Source of the DNA: Campylobacter rectus
GTDB taxonomy: Bacteria > Campylobacterota > Campylobacteria > Campylobacterales > Campylobacteraceae
Length of the DNA: 64,000 bases
Assembly: GCF_004803795.1 (NCBI RefSeq)
Contig: NZ_CP012543.1
Span: forward strand, 2,294,001-2,358,000
Reading direction: 5' to 3'
Shown here: positions 45,101 to 55,100 of the stretch, piece by piece
How positions within the stretch are numbered: the first letter of the stretch is position 1
Layout of the letters: the number at the start of each line of letters is the position of its first letter
Program-made: the position numbers and the translations under genes
The notes under the pieces: model-generated
Database searches by the model: none
Told to the model about the DNA's origin: nothing
Seen by the model: the letters and a program-made list of their open reading frames with translations, nothing else

Positions 45101-45132
45101 TAGCCCGAATTTATCAAATTTAAGGAGAAAAA

Positions 45133-45336
45133 ATGCCTTTCATAAACGTAAAAATGGCAGGCCCGGAGCCGACGAAAGAGCAAAAGCAAAAGCTGGTCGA
45201 GGAGATGACCGATACTATGGTGCGCGTGCTGGGCAAAAGTCGAGAGCGAGTGCAAATTTATATCGAGACATACGACGCAAGCTCGATAGGATCGGGCGGC
45301 AAGACGCTTGAGGAGCTTAGAAAGGAGCAAAAATGA
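45133..45336 (+). CDS. 4-oxalocrotonate tautomerase family protein
   Basis: This 67-residue protein begins MPFINVKMAGPEPTKEQKQ. Pro2, exposed after Met removal, is the catalytic base of the family, and the C-terminal Arg-rich ERVQIYIET strand matches small tautomerases. The natural substrate in Campylobacter is unknown. AAGGAG lies upstream. Its stop overlaps the start of bcp by 4 bp. In C. jejuni the same two genes follow ilvE. Confidence 0.9.
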   Translation: MPFINVKMAGPEPTKEQKQKLVEEMTDTMVRVLGKSRERVQIYIETYDASSIGSGGKTLEELRKEQK

Positions 45337-45830
45337 GCGAATTTTCTAAAGAAGATTTGGAGCGAAAAATCACTCTGGCAGCGGGCGATACGGCGCCCGA
45401 GTTTAGCCTGGAAAACAGCGACGGCGTAAGCGTCAGCCTAAAAGACTTCGTCGGAAAAAACGTCGTGCTGTACTTTTACCCAAAGGACAACACCCCGGGC
45501 TGCACGACCGAAGCGTGCGAATTTAGCGCGCTTTACGACGATTTTATAGCCAAAGATACCGTGATCTTGGGCATTAGTCCCGATAGCGTCAAGTCGCACG
45601 CCGGCTTTGCGCAAAAACAGAACCTAAAGCACATCCTACTAAGCGATCCCGCGCACGAAGTCGCCAAACTCTACGGCGTCTGGCAGGTGAAGAAAAACTA
45701 CGGCAAAGAGTATCTGGGCATCGCACGCTCGACCTTTGTGATCGGCAAAGACGGCAAGATCGCAAAGGTGTACAAAAGCGTGAAGGCAAAAGAGCATGCG
45801 GCAAAGGTGTTGGCCGATCTTGTGAAGTGA
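45333..45830 (+). CDS. bcp: Thioredoxin-dependent peroxiredoxin, Bcp/PrxQ type
   Basis: This 165-residue protein reduces hydroperoxides with thioredoxin. The peroxidatic Cys57 lies in YPKDNTPGCTTEACEF and the resolving Cys62 five residues later, as in PrxQ. The end (ARSTFVIGKDGKIAKVYKSV) is typical. It is translationally coupled to the tautomerase gene. Confidence 0.96.
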   Translation: MSEFSKEDLERKITLAAGDTAPEFSLENSDGVSVSLKDFVGKNVVLYFYPKDNTPGCTTEACEFSALYDDFIAKDTVILGISPDSVKSHAGFAQKQNLKHILLSDPAHEVAKLYGVWQVKKNYGKEYLGIARSTFVIGKDGKIAKVYKSVKAKEHAAKVLADLVK

Positions 45831-46804
45831 TTGCGGTTTGTCTCGCGAGCGTCTTTAACGGAGCTAGAAATTTTCTCTCTCGATGAACTATATGTTCTAT
45901 CCTCGATCGAAAATTTCTTCGCAACCCTTAAATCCATCTCACGATACTTCGCCTTGATTTTTTACGTTCAAATTTAAGGGTCAAATTTGCAAATTTCGGT
46001 TTCAAATTTTACGCACCGAGACCCGCATCTTGAAAATGTAAATTTGTTACACTCAAATTTAACTAAAAACTCGCGACGCTTTGCGTCAGCAAAGCTATGT
46101 CGCCACCTCTCACGTGCAGTGGGGTAGGTGGGGTTTCTGCCTCGCAAAGCTTGCAACTGTAAGCAGACGGGGGCGGGTCTGCTTTGCAGTTGCGAGGCAA
46201 AGCCGAAGCAAAGGAAAAGGGCGCTCTACTTTAGCTTCACTGCGTTCGCTACTGCAAGCAGAGCGTTACGAGCGCTTGCACGAAGTAAAAAGAAAAAATA
46301 CGGCGTCTTATCGTTTTGCGCTCAAATTTGAAGTCAAATTTGCAAATTTCGGTTTCAAATTTTACGCACCGAGACCCGCACCGCAAAAAGCTAAATTTAG
46401 CTTAGTTAAGTTTTTGAGTTTCTTTGCGCAAAAACAACCGCTCAAGGGTTGTTTTTGCTTTATTGTAAAGGGGGTGGGGGCTTGAATGGCGAAGTCGCTC
46501 CCCACCCCCTACGACGCTTTTCTTCGTAGGGGCAACTTGTTGCCGTCTAGTAACGAGCGAAGCGAAGTTTAAGGGTGGCGACATAGCTTTGCTGACGCAA
46601 AGCGTCGCAAGTTTGAGAAGCAAATTTGCGCTTTTGGAATGCGCGTCTCGGCAGGTAAAATTTAAAATTTTCCCATAAAATTTAACCTAAAATCCCGTCA
46701 AATTCCAGCTCAAATTTTTGATAACGATTATTTTCTAATTATCAAAATATTTACACTGCGGATGTAATATTTTCAGTTATAAAATAATCTTTCAAGGAGA
46801 AAAA
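45831..46804. repeat. Non-coding gap with copy B of the REP-like element and fragments
   Basis: About 45990-46290 is the plus-oriented partner of the element at 26700-27050, with the identical 53-bp core at 46073-46125. A second flank (TTCAAATTTTACGCACCGAG) recurs at 46005-46024 and near 46355-46375. An inverted hairpin copy is at 46574-46608. The last ~60 bp are AT-rich with TATAAA near 46778, the probable promoter of the aldehyde dehydrogenase gene. Confidence 0.75.
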
Positions 46805-48265
46805 ATGGTTAAGTTGCAAGAAAAATACGGCCTTTTTATAAACGGCGAATTCGTCCTCGCAAGCGGCGGCAAGACGCTAGATACCTTTGATCCCGCCACC
46901 GGCAAAAAGCTAGCCGCGATCGCGGACGCGAGCAAAGAGGACGTGGACGCCGCGGTCAAGGCCGCTCGCGAAGCGTTTAAGACGTTTCGCCGTAGCACGG
47001 TGAGCGAGCGAAGCAGAATTTTGCTCAAGATCGCCGACATAATCGATGCAAACAAAGACTTTTTGGCCGCGGTCGAGACGATGGACAACGGCAAGCCTAT
47101 CCGCGAGACGCTAAACGTGGATGTGCCGTATGCGGCGGAGCATTTTAGGTATTTTGCGGGCGTGATCCAGGGCGAAGAAGGCAGCGCGAACGTGCTCGAA
47201 GAAAAGCACCTCTCGCTCATCCTGCGCGAGCCTATCGGCGTCGTAGCGCAGATCGTGCCGTGGAATTTCCCGTTTTTGATGGCGGCGTGGAAGCTAGCTC
47301 CGGTCATCGCAGCCGGCGACACGAGCGTGCTAAAGCCGTCGTCTGAAACGAGTCTGAGCGTGCTCGAGCTAATGCGCCTCATCAAAGACGTGCTGCCAAA
47401 AGGCGTCGTAAACGTGATAACAGGCAAAGGCAGCGGCGCGGGCGAGTTTTTACAAAAACACGGCGGCATCGATAAGATCGCATTTACCGGCTCGACCGAG
47501 ATCGGACGCGAGATCGCTATTTCGGCGGCTGAAAAAATCATCCCCGCAACGCTCGAGCTAGGCGGCAAATCGGCCAACATCATCTACGCCGACGCAGACT
47601 TTGACTTGGCTCTAGACGGCGTTCAGATGGGCATTTTGTTTAACCAAGGACAAGTTTGCTGCGCGGGCAGTAGGATATTTGTCGAGGAGAAAATTTACGA
47701 CAAATTTATCGCCGCGGCGGTGGAGAAATTTAAAAATCTAAAAGTCGGCGATCCTCTGGATCCAAAGACGCAGATGGGCTCTCAGATCAACGCCAAACAG
47801 GCCGCCAAGATCATCGAGTACATCAATATCGGCGTCAAAGAAGGCGCCAAAATCGCCGTCGGAGGCAAACTCGCGGCCGCAGGAGGTAGCTTCGTCGAGC
47901 CGACGCTGCTAGTGGACGTGAGCAACGATATGCGCGTAGCCAGAGAGGAAATTTTCGGCCCGGTAGGCGTCGTGATCAAATTTAAAAACGAGGACGAGCT
48001 CATCAAGATGGTAAACGACAGCGAATACGGCCTAGGCGGCGGCGTTTTCACGCAGGACATCACTCGCGCTATCCGCACCGCTCGCGCGATGGAGACGGGC
48101 CGCGTGTGGATAAACTGCTACAACCAGATCCCGGCGGGCAGCCCTTTTGGCGGCTACAAGAGCTCGGGTATCGGCCGCGAAACGCACAAAATCATCCTTG
48201 AGCACTACACTCAGATGAAAAATATCATGGTAAATTTGACGGGCAAGGTCAGTTCGTTTTATTGA
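46805..48265 (+). CDS. NAD(P)-dependent aldehyde dehydrogenase
   Basis: This 486-residue enzyme oxidises aldehydes to acids. Motifs are the VPWNFPFLMAAWKLAPVIAAG cofactor strand split by WNF, GSTEIGREI, general base Glu in LELGGKSANI, catalytic Cys285 in GQVCCAGSRIF, and EEIFGPVGVVIKF. Its end GIGRETHKIILEHYTQMKNI is typical of the class. The substrate is not evident (lactaldehyde or a general aldehyde). CAAGGAG precedes the ATG. It is a single gene ending at a strong hairpin. Confidence 0.95.
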   Translation: MVKLQEKYGLFINGEFVLASGGKTLDTFDPATGKKLAAIADASKEDVDAAVKAAREAFKTFRRSTVSERSRILLKIADIIDANKDFLAAVETMDNGKPIRETLNVDVPYAAEHFRYFAGVIQGEEGSANVLEEKHLSLILREPIGVVAQIVPWNFPFLMAAWKLAPVIAAGDTSVLKPSSETSLSVLELMRLIKDVLPKGVVNVITGKGSGAGEFLQKHGGIDKIAFTGSTEIGREIAISAAEKIIPATLELGGKSANIIYADADFDLALDGVQMGILFNQGQVCCAGSRIFVEEKIYDKFIAAAVEKFKNLKVGDPLDPKTQMGSQINAKQAAKIIEYINIGVKEGAKIAVGGKLAAAGGSFVEPTLLVDVSNDMRVAREEIFGPVGVVIKFKNEDELIKMVNDSEYGLGGGVFTQDITRAIRTARAMETGRVWINCYNQIPAGSPFGGYKSSGIGRETHKIILEHYTQMKNIMVNLTGKVSSFY

Positions 48266-48284
48266 TACCGCGATAATGCGTAAA

Positions 48285-48318
48285 TTTAGACCGAATCAAG
48301 CGATTTATTCGGTCTAAA
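48285..48318 (+). terminator. Hairpin terminator after the aldehyde dehydrogenase gene
   Basis: 12-bp perfect arms TTTAGACCGAAT / ATTCGGTCTAAA surround a 10-base loop. The arms share the GGTCTAAA core with the palindrome after dsbI. Confidence 0.7.
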
Positions 48319-48521
48319 TCGCTTTAAAAATCTGCAAAACTATTTTCAAGCTTAAAGTATAAAAATATATATTATCTATCGATAATTTCTTAAAATTTAG
48401 ATGTCTGACACAATATAAGAATTTATATTTCATATTAAATTTTACTAATCCCTTAAGCTTACATTAAACATTAATTTATTATTATGTTTTTATATTTTAA
48501 CCTCTTTCTCAAGGATATATT
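48319..48521 (+). promoter_or_regulatory. AT-rich upstream region of the autotransporter gene
   Basis: This is 200 bp of very AT-rich sequence with several TATATT-like boxes, ending in AAGGATATATT before the ATG. The exact promoter cannot be fixed. Confidence 0.4.
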
Positions 48522-51062
48522 ATGAGAAATACACAAAATTTAAAATCCGCATATAGACACGAGTATAAGACGCAAACAAACGGATTTACGAAGCTAAGTT
48601 CGGTTGCGGCAACGGCTATTTTACTCGCCGTTTCAAATTTTGCGGCCGATTTCGCTACGATAAACTCAAACATAGAAAACGGCACCACCGCTCAAAAATA
48701 TTATTATTTTACCGGCACTCAAAAAAAGATAAATTTGACCAAAAATACAGTCAAGCAAAATGACTTTTCAGGAAGTGTGATAGCGGCTCTGAGCGACGAA
48801 AATTTAAATAAAGATAAAGATTTGAGCGGTTATGCGCTAAATGTAAAAAATTTGGATTTTTTAAGCGTTAAAATAAAACCGCGAATTTTGGCCGCGGGCG
48901 CGTATAGCTCAAACGTCTCGCAAAATACGTTAAATTTGTCGGATTCCGTAAATGGAACGAATGTAGAAGCTCGCGGCGGACACTCGTATAAAGGCGCGGC
49001 CCAAAATAATAAAGTAAATATAACAGCCTCAAAAATCGATGCCGTCCTCGGCGGAAGCTCAAGGATCGCAAAGGCGAATTCAAACAAAGTCGTTATCAAA
49101 TCAAACGGGCAAACCGCTTCGGAGGTTAGAGTCGCGCACGGCGGCAGGACCTGGTTTAGCAAAAACGGAGCGCATAACAACGAAGTAACCGTCATCGGCT
49201 CAAACGCTTTTTGGGTCTACGGCGGCGAGTCGCAAGGCGGAGACATAACCTCAAACAAAGTCGCCGTAATGTCCGACGGTAAAATCAAATCGCTCTCAAG
49301 AGGCGTATTCGGCGGCAAGAGCGTAAACGGCACGAAAGGCAACGTAAATCAAAACGAAGTAACCATAATAGGCTCGGATGTAGAACCGAGCTTTGAAGAA
49401 GATAGCGGCGTTTATGGCGGAAGGGCCAGCTACGGCAACGCAAATTTAAACAAAGTCGCCGTTATGTCCGACGGTAAAAATCGCTCTATCGTGCAAGCAA
49501 ATATTTACGGAGGGCGAAGCGTAGGCAGAAGCTCTTTTGGCGCTGCTCCAAGCGAAGTTAATCAAAACGAAGTAACGCTTATAGGCTCTGAGGCGGCAGA
49601 AATTTACGGCGGCGAAACCGGAGGCGGTAATGCAAATTTAAACAAAGTCGCGCTAAGGTCGGACGGCGCAAATAAATCGCAAGCAGGCATCGTCTACGGA
49701 GGCAAATCGCTAACAAATAGCGCCGACAAAAACGAGGTAGGCATCTTTAACTCGGCGGTTAGAAAGGACGTTTACGGCGGCCATACGGGTTACGGAACGG
49801 GTAACGCCGACGCGAATAAAATAACGTTAAGCGACGCAAATATCGGCGGTAGTGTTTATGGCGGATACAACGAAGGTTTTACGGGAAGCGCGATAAATAA
49901 CATAATAAATTTAAAAAATAGCGTAAGAGTCGGTGGCGACATAGTAGGCGGCAAAGCCGAAAGCCAAATGCACATAAGCGGCAATACCCTCAATGTTTAT
50001 TCTAACGACATAACAGCGGGAAACGTCAAAAATTTCGAGACCTACAACTTCTACCTACCTCAAGATACGAAAGCCGGAAGCGATATCATTTCGTTAAGCT
50101 CAAACGAAGACACCGACTTAAAAGGCGCGAAATTTAAGGTCACGATAGACGGACGGGCTCCAAAGCTCAATATCAACGAAACGGTAAATTTGATCAAAAA
50201 AACGGGCGCATCGGGTAAAATTTTAGCCGACGACGAGATAAAATACGAAACCGCTTCCGGCACTTTAAACGATTATAAATTTGAAATAAAAAAGACCGGC
50301 GATACGACCTTGAGCGCGACTCTCAAAGAAAAATCGCCCGGCTCTAAAGGCAAAAGACTGCTGAAAAGCGCAGCCGCTCCGACGAACCTAAACGGCAAGA
50401 TGAACGACGTGGCTAGCGACGCTATCGGCAGCGTCGAGGTTGATCTAAACCGCCTTGAAAACGCGAATTTATTTGCTATGAAAGATAGCTACGCCAGACT
50501 GGCCTACGCCGATAAACTGGACTTTAGAAGCGACGCCGGAGCGCCGGATTTGGGTATAGGCGAGCGCGAAAGGCTCATAATGAGCTTTGCCGGCATAAAC
50601 GGCTTTAAAGCAAACTACGACAAAAGCGATACCGACCTAAAAGGTTTCGCCGTAGCCGCCGGTTTAGCCACGAAGATAGACGAAAAAGTATTTGGCCTAT
50701 TTGCCGAGCACGGATATGCAAAATTCGACAACCACAATTTCGACGGCAAAGTAAAAAACTACGGCGGCGGCGTCTTTGCCAGATTTAATCTACAAAACGA
50801 TTTTTACGTAGATACCTTGCTACGAGTCGGTAAAACCAAAAGCGAATTTAGCGGGTATGATACGCAGGCGACGTATTACGGCGCAAATTTAGGCGTAGGC
50901 AAAAAGCTGAATCTCGGAGATTTTAGTATGGATAACTGCGTATCTTACGCGTTTTTCTACACCGGAAGCGACGAAACCGATATCGGCGGCAGGATTATTA
51001 AATTTGACGATACAAAAACCAATATCACCAAAATTTACTCAAAATTAATTTACAACGGCTAA
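48522..51062 (+). CDS. Autotransporter adhesin-like protein, truncated by an in-frame stop in its beta-barrel
   Basis: It has 846 residues to the stop. A long signal region (1-~43) is followed by a passenger of Gly-rich repeats of the type VYGGxSxGxANLNKVAVMSDG (about 110-480), typical of beta-helix passengers. A helical linker then leads to an autotransporter barrel from about residue 640 (SYARLAYADKLDF, LFAEHGYAKFDNHNF, GGGVFARFN, VGKTKSEFSGY, GANLGVGKKL). A TAA at 51060-51062 stops translation inside the barrel, although the same frame then stays open for 78 more codons with barrel-like sequence. As written the product lacks the C-terminal beta-signal and should not insert properly. Confidence 0.85.
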   Translation: MRNTQNLKSAYRHEYKTQTNGFTKLSSVAATAILLAVSNFAADFATINSNIENGTTAQKYYYFTGTQKKINLTKNTVKQNDFSGSVIAALSDENLNKDKDLSGYALNVKNLDFLSVKIKPRILAAGAYSSNVSQNTLNLSDSVNGTNVEARGGHSYKGAAQNNKVNITASKIDAVLGGSSRIAKANSNKVVIKSNGQTASEVRVAHGGRTWFSKNGAHNNEVTVIGSNAFWVYGGESQGGDITSNKVAVMSDGKIKSLSRGVFGGKSVNGTKGNVNQNEVTIIGSDVEPSFEEDSGVYGGRASYGNANLNKVAVMSDGKNRSIVQANIYGGRSVGRSSFGAAPSEVNQNEVTLIGSEAAEIYGGETGGGNANLNKVALRSDGANKSQAGIVYGGKSLTNSADKNEVGIFNSAVRKDVYGGHTGYGTGNADANKITLSDANIGGSVYGGYNEGFTGSAINNIINLKNSVRVGGDIVGGKAESQMHISGNTLNVYSNDITAGNVKNFETYNFYLPQDTKAGSDIISLSSNEDTDLKGAKFKVTIDGRAPKLNINETVNLIKKTGASGKILADDEIKYETASGTLNDYKFEIKKTGDTTLSATLKEKSPGSKGKRLLKSAAAPTNLNGKMNDVASDAIGSVEVDLNRLENANLFAMKDSYARLAYADKLDFRSDAGAPDLGIGERERLIMSFAGINGFKANYDKSDTDLKGFAVAAGLATKIDEKVFGLFAEHGYAKFDNHNFDGKVKNYGGGVFARFNLQNDFYVDTLLRVGKTKSEFSGYDTQATYYGANLGVGKKLNLGDFSMDNCVSYAFFYTGSDETDIGGRIIKFDDTKTNITKIYSKLIYNG

Positions 51063-51299
51063 AAAATTTCGCCTTACGCGAAGGTCAAATTTGAGTATAA
51101 ATTCAACTCAAATACGCAAATTAGAGCTTTGCAAGACGAAGACGGACTTAGTTTTAATCCAAAAGGCTACTCCGCCGGCGGCGAGCTTGGCTTGAGATAT
51201 ACGCCTTCGCAAGCTACTCAGCTAAATTTTAGCGTAACACATGTTTTCGGTAAAAAAAACGAAACCGGCGGCAGAGCTGATTTCGCATATAAATTTTAA
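51063..51299 (+). pseudogene. Remaining barrel end of the autotransporter after the in-frame stop
   Basis: In the same frame, 78 codons encode SPYAKVKFEYKFNSNTQIRA, SAGGELGLRYTPSQATQLNF and the terminal FAYKF, with a C-terminal Phe as in outer-membrane barrel beta-signals, and then TAA. This shows that the upstream TAA is a nonsense change and not the natural end. Confidence 0.8.
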
Positions 51300-51302
51300 A
51301 CT

Positions 51303-52111
51303 CAAGGAGTCCCAATGTCCCTAACCCAGTCCCATATCTCTGCTTTATACATAGCATTGTTTGGTAGAGCCAGTGAAGGCGCCGGAAATAAATTCTGGCT
51401 AAATGCCGCAAATACTCAAAACCTAAGTATGGCAGATATCGCAAACGCTATGCTTAATACCGGTGCGGCAAAAGAGTATTTCGGAGGTAATTTAAATACC
51501 GACGAAAAGTTTATAAACCATATCTATGAAAACGTACTGGGTAAAGGTGCGGGTATAGATAAAGAGGGTAAAGCCTTTTGGATAAATAAATTAAAAGAAG
51601 GAGCTAATAAAGGTTTTATAGCAAGCCAGCTTCTTAAAGAAGCTCTTGATCCTAAATACTCAAACAGTACCGATGAAGCTACTAAAGCGGCTCACAATCT
51701 TTTAGTAAATAAAGTACTTGCTTCAAATATGGTAGCAGATAGCATACAAAACGTTCCTAACTCAAGCATACAAAACGCTTTAAAATCTTTTACGGATATT
51801 AATAGCAATATATCCTCTACTTTAAAAGCAAATGATATAAAAAAGGTTATACAAGACAATAAAGGAAATTTAACCGTAGACGAATCCAAACTGGATGAAT
51901 CCGCAAAACAAAACAATAAGGTTAAGATTTTATCTCAAGTAACGGGTAAGAGTGAAGATGAGATAAAACAGATACTGCCTAAAGAAGATAATCCAAGTAC
52001 TCCGGATACCCCTACTCCACCCGATAACCCTACTCCTCCTACTCCTCCTGCGCCAAATCCGCAGCCTGAACCGAACCCGAATCCTCCTCAACCGCCGGTA
52101 CCGAATCCTGA
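51303..52111 (+). repeat. ~0.8-kb direct repeat, copy 1 (N-terminal module)
   Basis: This is nearly identical at the DNA level to 56550-57358 (offset 5247 bp) with only a few silent changes. It covers the Shine-Dalgarno sequence, the first ~265 codons and the Pro-rich linker. Confidence 0.9.
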
Positions 52112-55100
52112 ACCGAATAAAGAGGTCGATGTAGCTACGTTTTTACAACAAGCCGTAAAACCCGAGAATGCGGATAAGAAATTCGACATAAAGGATACGT
52201 CGGCAGCCATAAATGAAAAGATCGCAGAACTGGCGGCGTATAAAGACAAGGTAAAATCCCTCGTCTCAACTCAAAACGATAAACCTATAAGCGTTACGAA
52301 ATCTCAATTTGAAGCGATAACGGCGGATAAATTCAGCAAAGACAACAAAATAGAAGTTAAAGATCTTGAAGCTGGAGATAAAGCGCTTGCACTAAACGAT
52401 AAAGTCGATAGCTTTACGATGAAGGCGGGCAATTTTTTAAAGATAGAGGCGGACGATTTTGCAAAGTTAAAAGATAAAGCTCCGGACGACTCTATCGCCG
52501 TTGACGACGACTGGGGATTTATGAACGGGATACCTAGTCTAAGTGCGGCCGCTACGCTCTCTAAAATCCATAGTATAAAATTTAAAATTAGCTCAAGTGT
52601 TAGCCTTAATAACCCAAACTACGTAATCACCAAAGAGTTTTTTGACAAAATAATAGCAGGTAAAATTTGGCTAAATGATGTTACTGACAGCAAAAAAGAT
52701 ATAGAACTAGTCAAACATAACGTAGTCGAGAGATTTTTTATAAAAGAAGGCAAAGAATTTACCGTAAATGTCGCCGACTTTAACGCTATAAAAGATAAAA
52801 TATCAAAAGCCGATAAAGTAAATATCCAAGATACGTCTGAAAATATATCAAAGAATCTTGACGTCATACAAAAATATCTAACTAAAATCAAAACTCTAGA
52901 TAGTTCGGATAATAAAAAAATAAATATAGAAAAAGAAAAATACGAAGCTTTAAAAGACGTAATATCCCAGGACGATAAAGATAACGGAGTGTATGAAGTA
53001 AAAAAGAGCGATCTTAACGTGGCGGATTTCTTAAAAGAAGCCGCAAAACCTGAGAATGCGGATAAGAAATTCGACATAAAGGATACGTCGGCAGCCATAA
53101 ATGAAAAGATCGCAGAACTGGCGGCGTATAAAGACAAGGTAAAATCCCTCGTCTCAACTCAAAACGATAAACCTATAAGCGTTACGAAATCTCAATTTGA
53201 AGCGATAACGGCGGATAAATTCAGCAAAGACAACAAAATAGAAGTTAAAGATCTTGAAGCTGGAGATAAAGCGCTTGCACTAAACGATAAAGTCGATAGC
53301 TTTACGATGAAGGCGGGCAATTTTTTAAAGATAGAGGCGGACGATTTTGCAAAGTTAAAAGATAAAGCTCCGGATAATTCTATCGATATACATGATAGAT
53401 ACGGCTTTTTAAACGCGGTAGCGAGCATAAGCAAGGTTGATACGCTTTCTAAAATACACAGCATCAAATTTAACGTCGGCGCCCTAGCTTTAGATGCGGA
53501 CGATCCTACATACACCCTTACAAAAGCATTTTTGGATAAGATAGTAGCAGGTAAAATTTGGCTAAACGGCGTTACTAACAGCAAAAACGATATGGAGCTA
53601 ATCAAACACGATACGGTCGAGAAATTTTTCATAAAAGAGGGCTATGATCTTACCGTAAGCATCGCCGATTTTAACCTTATAAAAGACAAAATGTCAAAGA
53701 AAGGCAAAGTAAATATCCAAGATACGTCCGAAAATATATCAAAGAATCTTGACGTCATACAAAAATATCTAACTAAAATCAAAACCCTAGATAGCTCGGA
53801 TAATAAAAAAATAAACATCGAAAAATCAAAATACGAAGCTATAAAAGATATAGTGTCGCAGGATGATAAGGATAATAACGTTTACGATGTTAAGGGACCG
53901 ACTCCTGATGAAATGCCGACTCCTGATCCTAGCGAGAGCCCAAAACCAGTTTACGGGGAGACGGAAAACGCGGTATACGAATATAAAGGAATCACTCAGA
54001 TAAAAAATACCGACGGTTCGACAACCTATAATATCGGCAAGGCCGACGATCTTGAAGGCGGTACGCATGTCATCCATACCAAACCGGGCGATGTTATCGA
54101 TTTTGCAAAAGATATAACATCCATAGAAAGACTTGCAAATAAACTCGAACACAAAGACGGCGGGTTGCCGGCAAATTCCATAAAATATTTTATGAGAGGC
54201 GACGATCTTTACGTCTATATCTCGAGAAACGATGCAAACAAAATAAAAGGGGACGTGTATGATGCGGGCATAGATACGTTGCTTGTATTTAAGAATGTAA
54301 ATTTAGGTAAAGTAAAAATCGGAGAATCCGCACAAGGAACGACCGACGGTAGATTTAAACTCTACGGTAATACTAAAAAAGAAGGCCTTGTAAAAGTAAG
54401 CGATGAAAAAGGTTTCGTTAAATTTTTTGGAGATGAGGCTCCGGGAGTTAAAATACCGGGGATAGACAATATCTACAAAGACGCGGACGGAAAATATTTC
54501 ATAGATGCGGCCGGCACTCAACCTCTCGATACGGACAGTATGGCCGTAAGATGGATCGACTTTGGAGAAAAAGGGGTTTTCGCCATAGGAGTCAAAGGTT
54601 ATGCGGGACTTATGAGTCTTTTAAATATGGATCAAATAAAAAAATTAAGCTTTGAATCGGTCGCTAGCAACCTTCACGACGGAGATACCTTAAAACTCGG
54701 CGATACTACGTATACTTTCCTAAGAGCCGATCAGATAAAAGAGATCAAAATCGGCAACGATAAAACAAATCCTCACAACAACTTTATCTACAAAAGTATG
54801 AATCCTAATGCTATGACGACGCAGTTGGTAAAAGATAAAGCCGTAACCGTAGAAAAATTCTTCGATGGAGACTTTAACGCTAATTATATGCTTGAAAACG
54901 ATACCGTTACATATAAAAACGTCAAATACACCTTTGGCGCCGATCAAAAGATAACAAAGATAGAAGGTTACGGCAAAAAAGACGGTTTTGATACCATAGA
55001 AGATATCGGCGTTTCCGCTAAAACGCTCAAAGAATTAAAACAAGCCTTTATGGATAAAGTGGCCGACAACAGCATAACCAAACTCAAAATCGACGAAAAT

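Noticed and set aside
46792-47583. 263-codon open frame on the minus strand inside the aldehyde dehydrogenase gene
   Set aside because: It is antisense to a conserved enzyme with all motifs on the plus strand; no ribosome binding site and no recognisable family.
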